Below, in pieces: positions 51,560 through 59,100 of a stretch of 59,100 nt of DNA. Every line of letters begins with the position of its first letter. The first letter of the stretch is position 1. The notes below the pieces were generated by a model. The model saw only the letters and a list, made by a program, of their open reading frames with translations, did not search any database and was not told the DNA's origin. Source of the stretch: Micromonospora sp. ATCC 39149 (GTDB taxonomy: Bacteria > Actinomycetota > Actinomycetes > Mycobacteriales > Micromonosporaceae). The DNA lies in contig NZ_GG657738.1 in the NCBI RefSeq assembly GCF_000158815.1, positions 4,814,465 to 4,873,564 of the forward strand, in the 5' to 3' direction. A program made the position numbers and the translations under genes.

Positions 51560-52178
51560 ATGAACAAGATCCTGCTCGCCACCCGTAACCGCAAGAAGCT
51601 CGTCGAGCTCCAGCGGATCCTCGACGGCGCGCTCGGCGCGCACCGGGTCGCCCTGCTCGGCCTCGACGACGTCGAGAAGTACCCGGAGCTGCCGGAGACC
51701 GGCCTGACCTTCGGCGAGAACGCGCTGATCAAGGCGCGGGAGGGCTGCCGGCGCACCGGCATGCCGACCATCGCCGACGACTCCGGCCTCGCCGTGGACG
51801 CGCTCAACGGCATGCCCGGGGTGTTTAGCGCCCGTTGGTCCGGCCGCCACGGCGACGATCGGGCCAACCTGGAGCTGGTGCTGGACCAGATCGCCGACCT
51901 GGCCGACGAGCACCGGGGCGCGTTCTTTTTTCTGCACGGTGGCCCTGGTGCTGCCGGGCGGCAAGGAGCACCTGGTCGACGGCCGCCAGTCCGGCCGGCT
52001 GCTGCGCGCGCGGCGCGGCGAGGGCGGCTTCGGGTACGACCCGATCTTCCTCGGCGACGGCCAGGACCGCACCAACGCGGAGCTGACCCCGCAGGAGAAG
52101 GACGCGGTCAGCCACCGGGGCAAGGCGCTGCGCGAGCTGGCGAAGCTGGTCGCGAAGGTGCTGCCGCCGGCGGCCTGA
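51560..52178 (+). pseudogene. rdgB: RdgB/HAM1 non-canonical purine NTP pyrophosphatase, frameshifted as read
   Basis: This is the house-cleaning enzyme that hydrolyses dITP and XTP. The first part is normal: KILLATRNRKKLVELQRIL, ETGLTFGENALIKAREG, IADDSGLAVDALNGMPGVFS and ARWSGRHGDD. At a run of six T (51926-51931) the frame changes: CTVALVLPGG is encoded one frame away and the remaining domain (GEGGFGYDPIF, LTPQEKDAVSHRGKALREL) continues to 52178. The expected junction AAFVCTVAL suggests a few bases were replaced by T residues. As the gene is conserved and the rest is intact, a sequencing error is most likely. ATG 51560. Confidence 0.88.
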
Positions 52179-52197
52179 GGGCGGTCGGCGGCAGCAC
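52158..52197. terminator. Bidirectional terminator overlapping the rdgB stop
   Basis: GTGCTGCCGCCGGC pairs with GTCGGCGGCAGCAC (one wobble) around a 12-base loop. It lies between convergent rdgB and hutH. Confidence 0.75.
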
Positions 52198-52238
52198 CCG
52201 GCGGTGCTGGCTGCACGGCCCCGGCCGCGCTGCGGTGC

Positions 52239-53777
52239 TCAGCCGAGCGGGCCGATCTCCCGCTCGATCGCCGCCCGCAGGCTCGGCCCGGCCACCACGG
52301 CCCGCGCGGCCTCCATCAGCGGGGCGAGGAAGACGTCCGGCCCCGGCTCCCCGGCCACCTCGCCGAGCGCCGCGAGGGCGGCCCGCCCGGCCGGGGACGG
52401 GGTCAGCGGGGCGCGGAGCTGGAGTCCCCGCACGGCGGCCAGCAGCTCCACGGCCAGCAGGCTGGTCAGGTTGTCCAGCACGGTGCGCAGCTTCTTCGTC
52501 GCCGCCCAGCCCATCGACACGTGGTCCTCCTGCATGCCGCTGGTCGGCAGCGAGTCCACCGAGGCGGGGGCGGCGAGGCGGCGGTTCTCCGCGACGATCC
52601 CGGCGGCCGTGTACTGGGCGATCATCAGCCCGGAGTTGACCCCGGCGTCGGGGGAGAGGAACGCCGGCAGGTCCCGGTTGCGGGTGACGTCGAGCAGCCG
52701 GTCCACCCGCCGCTCGGCGATCGCGCCCACCTCGGCGGCGGCGATGGCCAGGAAGTCCGCGGCGAAGCCGAGCGGCGCGCCGTGGAAGTTTCCGGTCGAC
52801 TCGACCCGGCCGTCCGGCAGCACCACCGGGTTGTCCACCACGGACACCAGCTCCCGGTCGGCCACCGTCCGGACGAAGTCCAGGGTGTCCCGGGCCGCCC
52901 CGGCCACCTGCGGCGCGCAGCGCATCGAGTACGCGTCCTGCACGGCGTGCGCCAGGTCGTCGCGATGCGAGTCCATCACGGCGGAGTCCTGGAGCAGCCG
53001 GTGGATGTTCGCGGCCGACATCGACTGGCCGGGGTGCGGGCGGATCGCGTGCAGCTCCGGCAGGAACGGCCGCTCCGAGCCGAGCATCGCCTCGATGGCC
53101 AGCGCGGCCGTCACGTCGGCCATGGTGAACAGGTGGGCCGCGTCGCGGATCGCCAGCAGCAGCATGCCGAGCATGCCGTCGGTGCCGTTGATCAGCGCCA
53201 GCCCCTCCTTGGCGGCCAGCTCGACCGGGGCGAGCCCGGCCGCGTGCAGCGCGTCGGCGGCGGACAGCCGTTGACCGGCCGGGCCGAGGACCCAGCCCTC
53301 GCCGAGCAGCACCAGCGCGCAGTGCGCGAGCGGGGCCAGGTCACCGGACGCGCCGAGCGAGCCGTGCTCCGGGACCCACGGGGTGACCTGGTGGTTGAGC
53401 AGGTCCACCAGGGCCTCGGCGACCAGCGGGCGGACCCCGGAGCGGCCCAGCGCCAGCGAGCGGACCCGCAGCAGCATCATCGCCCGGACCACCTCGCGCG
53501 GCATCGCCGCGCCCAGCCCGGCGGCGTGCGAGCGGATCAGCGCGTGCTGCAACTCGGCCCGCCGCCGCGGGGCGACGAACGTGTTCGCGAGCGCCCCGAA
53601 CCCGGTAGAGACGCCGTACACGGGCCGGCCGGCGGCCTCGATGCCGTCCACGATGGACCGGCTGGCCGCCATCGCCGCCACGGTTGACGGGTCGAGGGCT
53701 ACCTTCGCGGTGCCGCGCGCCACGGCGAGCACGTCGGCGGGGGAGATCCCGGTGGGCTGGACGGTCACGATCGACAT
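52239..53777 (-). CDS. hutH: Histidine ammonia-lyase
   Basis: A 512-residue enzyme that removes ammonia from histidine to give urocanate. The MIO cofactor forms from Ala-Ser-Gly in SLGASGDLAPLAH. Other conserved parts: VYGVSTGFGALANT, LIRSHAAGLG, QDAYSMRCAPQV, GNFHGAPLGFAADF and SGMQEDHVSMGWAA. ATG 53777 (MSIVTVQPT) is preceded by GGAG and lies within the end of hutI (13-base overlap). It is the last gene of the operon hutU-M20-hutF-hutI-hutH. Confidence 0.95.
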   Translation of the reverse strand: MSIVTVQPTGISPADVLAVARGTAKVALDPSTVAAMAASRSIVDGIEAAGRPVYGVSTGFGALANTFVAPRRRAELQHALIRSHAAGLGAAMPREVVRAMMLLRVRSLALGRSGVRPLVAEALVDLLNHQVTPWVPEHGSLGASGDLAPLAHCALVLLGEGWVLGPAGQRLSAADALHAAGLAPVELAAKEGLALINGTDGMLGMLLLAIRDAAHLFTMADVTAALAIEAMLGSERPFLPELHAIRPHPGQSMSAANIHRLLQDSAVMDSHRDDLAHAVQDAYSMRCAPQVAGAARDTLDFVRTVADRELVSVVDNPVVLPDGRVESTGNFHGAPLGFAADFLAIAAAEVGAIAERRVDRLLDVTRNRDLPAFLSPDAGVNSGLMIAQYTAAGIVAENRRLAAPASVDSLPTSGMQEDHVSMGWAATKKLRTVLDNLTSLLAVELLAAVRGLQLRAPLTPSPAGRAALAALGEVAGEPGPDVFLAPLMEAARAVVAGPSLRAAIEREIGPLG

Positions 53778-54946
53778 TGCGGCACTCCGTTGTGCAGAAC
53801 CTGGCGGATCAGGGGCACACCGGGCCGGTAGGCCAGGTGCAGGTGGGACGGGGCGTCGAGGATCATCAGGTCGGCCCGGGCCCCGGGCCGCAGCACCCCG
53901 ACGTCGTCGCGGCGCAGCGCCCGCGCGCCCCCGGCGGTCGCGGCCCACACGGCCTCCGCCGGGGTCATCCGCATCTCGCGTACGGCGAGGGCGACGCAGA
54001 ACGGCATCGACGAGGTGTACGACGACCCGGGGTTGCAGTCCGTGGCCAGCGCCACGGTCACGCCCGCGTCGAGCAGTCGCCGCGCGTCCGGGTACGGCGA
54101 CCGGGTGGAGAACTCCGCCCCGGGCAGCAGGGTGGCCACGGTCTGCGAGCCGGCGAGCGCCTCGACGTCGGCGTCGGACAGGTGGGTGCAGTGGTCGACG
54201 CTGGCCGCGCCCAGCTCCACCCCGAGCCGCACCCCCGGCCCGGGGCCGAGCTGGTTGGCGTGCAGCCGCACCCCGAGCCCGGCCGCCTGCCCGACGGTGA
54301 GGATCGCCCGCGTGTGGTCGGCGTCGAACGCGCCCCGCTCGCAGAACACGTCGACCCAGCGGGCGTACGGCGCGGCGGCGGCGAGCATCGGCCCGCAGAC
54401 GAGGCCGACGTAGTCGTCGGGGCGGCCGGCGTACTCGGCGGGGACGACGTGCGCGCCGAGGAACGTCGTCTCGCCGGTCACCTCGGCGGCGATCCGCAGC
54501 GAGCGGGCCTCGTCGGCGACGGTGAGGCCGTACCCGCTCTTGATCTCGATCGTGGTGGTGCCCTGCCGCATCGCCTCGCCGACCAGCCGGCGCACGGTGG
54601 CCCGCAGCGTGCCGTCGGAGGCGGCCCGGGTCGCGCCGACCGTGGTCCGGATGCCCCCGCCGGTGTACGGCTGGCCGGCCATCCGGGCGGCGAACTCGGT
54701 GGCCCGGTCCCCGGCGAAGACCAGATGGGCGTGGCTGTCCACGAAGCCGGGCAGGACCGCGCCGCCTTCGGCGTCGATGCGGCGGCCGGCGGCCGGCGCG
54801 TACCGGGCCGGCCCGACCCAGGCGACCCGGCCCTCCTCGATCAGTACGGCCGCGTCGCGGCGCAGGCCGAGGGGACTGCCGTCGCCGGTGCCGGCCACGT
54901 TGGTGACCAGTTCCCCGACATTGTCGACCAGCAGGCTGCCGCTCAC
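53765..54946 (-). CDS. hutI: Imidazolonepropionase
   Basis: A 393-residue amidohydrolase-superfamily enzyme opening the imidazolone ring to formiminoglutamate. Metal ligands are visible: PGFVDSHAHLVFAG (HxH), RLHANQLG, SVDHCTHLSD and ALATDCNPGSSYT. IKSGYGLT and EYAGRPDDY are substrate-site segments. GTG 54946 overlaps the hutF stop by four bases (GTGA). Confidence 0.94.
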   Translation of the reverse strand: MSGSLLVDNVGELVTNVAGTGDGSPLGLRRDAAVLIEEGRVAWVGPARYAPAAGRRIDAEGGAVLPGFVDSHAHLVFAGDRATEFAARMAGQPYTGGGIRTTVGATRAASDGTLRATVRRLVGEAMRQGTTTIEIKSGYGLTVADEARSLRIAAEVTGETTFLGAHVVPAEYAGRPDDYVGLVCGPMLAAAAPYARWVDVFCERGAFDADHTRAILTVGQAAGLGVRLHANQLGPGPGVRLGVELGAASVDHCTHLSDADVEALAGSQTVATLLPGAEFSTRSPYPDARRLLDAGVTVALATDCNPGSSYTSSMPFCVALAVREMRMTPAEAVWAATAGGARALRRDDVGVLRPGARADLMILDAPSHLHLAYRPGVPLIRQVLHNGVPQCRS

Positions 54947-56313
54947 CGGGTCACCGCCTCGATCGCGGCGCGCAGCTCGGCCGGCACGTCCACCGTCAGG
55001 TGCCGCCCGTCGGCGACCACCTGCCGGCCGTCGACGACCACGGAGGCCACGTCGGCGGCGGTCGCCGCGAAGAACGCCCCCACCGGCGGCATCCCGGCGG
55101 TGCGGGGGCTGTCCTGGCGTACGGTCACCAGGTCGGCGCGGGCCCCGACGGCGAGCCGGCCGGCGTCGGCCCAGCCCAGCGCGGCGTGCCCGGTGGCGGT
55201 GGCGGCGGCCAGCAGCTCCGCCGGGGCGAAGTGGCCGCGCCGGCGGGTGCGCAGCCGTTCGTCCAGTTCCACCGCCCGGGCCTCCTCGAACAGGTCGACG
55301 ACGGCGTGGCTGTCGCTGCCCAGGCTCAGGCCGACGCCCGCGTCGGCCAGCCGCCGCGCCGGCCCGATCCCGTCGGCCAGGTCCCGCTCCGTGGTCGGGC
55401 AGAGGCAGACCCCGGCGCGGGCGTCGCCGAGCAGCGTCACGTCGGCGCTGGTCAGGTGGGTGGCGTGCACGGCGGTCGTGGCCTGCGTGAGCACCCCCCG
55501 ATCGGCGAGCAGCCGGGTCGGGGTGCAGCCGTGCATGGCGCGGCAGGCGTCGTTCTCGGCCGGCTGCTCGGAGAGATGCACGTGCAGCGGCACCCCCTCG
55601 TTGCGGCGCGCGAAGGTGGCGATCTGGTCGGCCGGCACCGCCCGCACCGAGTGCAGGGCGGCCCCGACCCGGCAGTGCTGCCAGGCGTGCGACGCGGCGG
55701 TCAGCCGGTCGTGCCGGTCGGACCACCCGTCGACGTCGCCATCGCCGAAGCGCCGCTGCGGGCCGGCGAGCGGCGCGCCGTCCACGGTGGCGGTCAGGTA
55801 GAGCGTGTCGAGCAGGGTGATCCGGATGCCGGCCTGGGCGGCGGCCTCGACCAGGGCCGCGCCCATCGCGTTCGGGTCGGCGTAGCCGGTGCCGTCGGGG
55901 CCGTGGTGCAGGTAGTGGAACTCACCGACGCAGGTGATCCCGGCCAGGGCCAGCTCGGCGTACGTGGCGCGGGCCAGGGCGAGGTAGCTGTCCGGGTCGA
56001 GCCGGGCGGCCACCTCGTACATCCGGTCCCGCCAGCTCCAGAAGTCGCCCCGCCCGCCCTGGGTGCGCCCGCGCAGCGCCCGGTGGAACGCGTGCGAGTG
56101 GGCGTTGGCCAGGCCGGGGAGGGTCAGCCCGGGCAGCCGTACGGCGTCGTCCAACACCTCGACCCCGGCCGTGGGGTCGCCGCCGGCGGCCAGTGGGGTG
56201 ACGGCGGTGATCCGGCCGTCCTCGGCCTCGATCAGCACGTCGGCGGTGGGCTCGGCCCGGTCGGGCAGCCATGCGTACTCGGCGAGCCAGCAGGTCCTGG
56301 TCACCTCTTCCAC
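54943..56313 (-). CDS. hutF: Formimidoylglutamate deiminase
   Basis: A 456-residue amidohydrolase converting N-formimidoyl-glutamate to N-formylglutamate with ammonia release, the first half of the five-step hut route. Metal site: LANAHSHAFHRALRGRT (HxH), VPLHVHLSEQPAEND, AVHATHLT and SLGSDSHAVVDL. GVCLCPTTERDLADG is typical. GTG 56313 is used; it follows AGGGG. The 5' region holds repeated CTATGGAGCTGCCC motifs. It predicts that N-formylglutamate amidohydrolase activity is needed next, yet no hutG is here. Confidence 0.92.
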   Translation of the reverse strand: MEEVTRTCWLAEYAWLPDRAEPTADVLIEAEDGRITAVTPLAAGGDPTAGVEVLDDAVRLPGLTLPGLANAHSHAFHRALRGRTQGGRGDFWSWRDRMYEVAARLDPDSYLALARATYAELALAGITCVGEFHYLHHGPDGTGYADPNAMGAALVEAAAQAGIRITLLDTLYLTATVDGAPLAGPQRRFGDGDVDGWSDRHDRLTAASHAWQHCRVGAALHSVRAVPADQIATFARRNEGVPLHVHLSEQPAENDACRAMHGCTPTRLLADRGVLTQATTAVHATHLTSADVTLLGDARAGVCLCPTTERDLADGIGPARRLADAGVGLSLGSDSHAVVDLFEEARAVELDERLRTRRRGHFAPAELLAAATATGHAALGWADAGRLAVGARADLVTVRQDSPRTAGMPPVGAFFAATAADVASVVVDGRQVVADGRHLTVDVPAELRAAIEAVTR

Positions 56314-56316
56314 CCC

Positions 56317-56506
56317 CTATGGAGCTGCCCCGTCTGTGCTACCGCTGCGCGGGTGGGTGCGTTCGTCGCGTGCGGCGTCGGCGAGGGGAACGCCGAGGGG
56401 CACGCCGCCGCCGGGACGGGTCCGCGTCGCTGCCCCGTTCGTGCGGGCAGCTCCATAGTCGGGCCGGGTCCGCGTCGCTGCCCCGTACGTGCGGGCAGCT
56501 CCATAG
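56317..56506. repeat. Repeated 14-mer and 41-bp tandem units upstream of hutF
   Basis: GGGCAGCTCCATAG occurs at 56445-56458 and 56493-56506, within 41-bp units (56418-56458 and 56466-56506) that differ by one base. Its inverse CTATGGAGCTGCCC is at 56317-56330, just before the hutF start. Each unit also folds as CTGCCC/GGGCAG. They could be operators, hairpins, or simple duplications. Confidence 0.7.
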
Positions 56507-56572
56507 GGGCCGCAGTGCGCTGTCGGCCGGGAACCAAACAGGTCCGGTTTCGCCTGTTTCGGCCTCGCTCGG

Positions 56573-57799
56573 TCAGGCGCACGTCAGCTCCGCCAGCACC
56601 CGGGCCAGGGCGGTGACCCCGGCGGCGCAGTCGGCGTCGGTGGCCGCCTCGGCGGGGGAGTGCGACACCCCGGTCGGGTTGCGCACGAACAGCATCGCCG
56701 TGGGCAGGTGCCCGGCGAGGACCCCGGCGTCGTGGCCCGCCCCGGTGGGCAGCACCGGCGCGCCGAGCAGCGCCGCGAGCCGCCCGCCGAGGTCGCCGTC
56801 GAAGGCGACGTTCGGGGTCGCCGACTCCTCGGTCACGGTCACCTCCGTGCCGTCCCGGCCGGCCCGCTCGGCGGCCCTGGCGCGGACCGCCTCGACCAGG
56901 CCGGCGACGGTCTGCGGGTCGGCGGCGCGGGCGTCCAGCCAGCCGGTCACCCGCGCCGGGATCGCGTTGGTGGCGTTCGGCTCGACCCGGACCCGGCCCA
57001 CCGTGGCGTGCGCGCCGCGCAGCCGGGCCTCCTTGTTGGCGGCGAGCACCGTGAACGCGTACGTGAGCATGGGGTCGCGGCGGTCGGCCATCCGGGTCGT
57101 ACCGGCGTGGTTGCCCTCGCCGTGGAAGTCGAAGCGCCAGCGGCCGTGCGGCCAGATGGCGCTGGCGACCGCGACCGGCGCGTCGTGGTCGACCAGCGCG
57201 CGGCCCTGCTCGACGTGCAGCTCCACGAAGGCCGCGAAGCCGCCGAGCAGGTCGGGGCGGGCGCCCGCCGGCCGGTCGCCCAGCGCCTCGGCCAGGCTCA
57301 CCCCGTCGGCGTCACGCAGCCCGGCCGCGCGGTCCGGGTCGAGCGCGCCGGTGAGTAGCCGGGACCCCAGGCACGGTACGCCGAACCGGGCCCCCTCCTC
57401 CTCGGCGAACGCGGCCACCACCAAGGGCCGGGCCGGGGTGCGGCCGGCGGCGCGCAGCTCGTCCACGGCGAGGAACGCGCTGACGATGCCGAGCGGCCCG
57501 TCGTACGCGCCGCCGTGCGGCACGGAGTCGAAGTGGCTGCCGGTCAGCGTGGCGCCTGGCGCGTCGGGGTCGCCCCAGCGGGCGAAGAGGTTGCCGTTGC
57601 CGTCGGCGGTGACCGGCATGCCCCGGCGGTCGGCCTGCGCCCGGAACCAGTCGCGCAGCGTCAGCTCGGGGGCGGTGAACGCGTACCGCAGGTAGCCGCC
57701 GCTGCCGGCGTCGCGGCCGATCGGCGCGATCTCGTCCCACAGCTCGCGGAACCGGTGGTGGTTAGAAAGGGACCCTTCACCTACAGAATGCTTCAACAA
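56573..57799 (-). CDS. M20-family amidohydrolase in the hut operon (allantoate amidohydrolase-like)
   Basis: A ~408-residue zinc amidohydrolase. Metal ligands: SHFDSVPHGGAYDGPLG, EEEGARFGVPCLGS, FVELHVEQGRAL, EGNHAGTTRM and late GVSHSPAEAA. Similar genes are annotated as allantoate or N-carbamoyl amidohydrolases, but here it lies between hutU and hutF; it may hydrolyse N-formylglutamate in place of HutG. No ATG or GTG precedes the conserved region. I propose TTG 57799, six bases after GGAGG, both supplied by the repeat element at 57761-57814; HHRFRELWDEIAPIG follows. The start is therefore uncertain. Confidence 0.83.
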   Translation of the reverse strand: MLKHSVGEGSLSNHHRFRELWDEIAPIGRDAGSGGYLRYAFTAPELTLRDWFRAQADRRGMPVTADGNGNLFARWGDPDAPGATLTGSHFDSVPHGGAYDGPLGIVSAFLAVDELRAAGRTPARPLVVAAFAEEEGARFGVPCLGSRLLTGALDPDRAAGLRDADGVSLAEALGDRPAGARPDLLGGFAAFVELHVEQGRALVDHDAPVAVASAIWPHGRWRFDFHGEGNHAGTTRMADRRDPMLTYAFTVLAANKEARLRGAHATVGRVRVEPNATNAIPARVTGWLDARAADPQTVAGLVEAVRARAAERAGRDGTEVTVTEESATPNVAFDGDLGGRLAALLGAPVLPTGAGHDAGVLAGHLPTAMLFVRNPTGVSHSPAEAATDADCAAGVTALARVLAELTCA

Positions 57800-57810
57800 G
57801 GGGCCCCTCC

Positions 57811-57814
<4 letters not shown>
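57761..57814. repeat. Interspersed GGGGCCC-type element, copy 2, at the M20 start
   Basis: It aligns without gaps with 33565-33618 (38 of 54 bases). On the minus strand it contains the hutU stop TAA, GGAGG, a 6-base GGCCCC spacer and TTG TTG, which then reads in frame into the M20 gene. Outer boxes AAGGGACCCTT and AGGGGCCCCT are palindromic. Confidence 0.72.

Positions 57815-59100
<1,286 letters not shown>

Overview
The window is a very GC-rich actinobacterial chromosome segment. It most resembles Micromonospora or a close relative (Micromonosporaceae). The basis is strong G/C bias at third codon positions, many GTG starts, an F420-type PPOX enzyme, a mec-cysO-cysM sulfur pathway, a hut pathway that runs through formimidoylglutamate deiminase, and interspersed GGGGCCC intergenic repeats. 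This placement is an inference; no rRNA or marker set was available. I saw no tRNA, rRNA, CRISPR array, phage integrase or IS transposase.

Layout. 1-5 kb: end of an unrecognised gene, a membrane GGDEF-EAL c-di-GMP protein, a membrane protein with an octapeptide repeat, and a free-standing yidD. 5-10.5 kb: a VOC protein, a large PLD + SF2 helicase + DUF3427-type protein, and a coupled XRE regulator/flavoprotein pair. 10.6-17.2 kb: a tightly coupled three-gene operon (62-aa protein, truncated-globin-like protein without a proximal His, FAD/NAD reductase), an SF1 helicase overlapping tail to tail with an APH-like kinase, a secreted Fn3-CBM3 protein, and a fused flavohemoglobin paralogue with frameshifts. 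17-38 kb is a mosaic of single genes: aldo/keto reductases, secreted nuclease, M15 peptidase, pentapeptide protein, sulfotransferase, cupin, GH15, threonine synthase, a LigD-like phosphoesterase with a degenerate ligase domain, and a GH12 endoglucanase with a CebR-like operator. Three paralogous small proteins share a CRND/PCRLHRWGRRVL motif.

38-52 kb holds an IclR regulator, an FAD monooxygenase, ctaD, an MFS transporter, pncA and pncB. It then continues with a block that follows the order I recall for M. tuberculosis Rv1330c-Rv1341: pncB, clpS, DUF2017, mec, cysO, cysM, an Rv1339-like MBL protein, rph and rdgB. In the sulfur module, CysO carries sulfide as a thiocarboxylate, CysM makes the CysO-cysteine adduct and Mec releases cysteine. 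Unusually, CysO here has 30 residues after its Gly-Gly. A glycosyltransferase is inserted before rph. 52-59 kb is the histidine-degradation operon on the minus strand: hutU, an M20 amidohydrolase (probable HutG substitute), hutF, hutI, hutH.

Sequence quality matters here. The globin reductase (about 16.7 and 17.15 kb), the glycosyltransferase (three shifts, one at a T9 run), rdgB (T6 run) and hutU (extra A at 59061) all carry indels that break conserved frames. Several of these are likely base-call errors rather than true pseudogenes.
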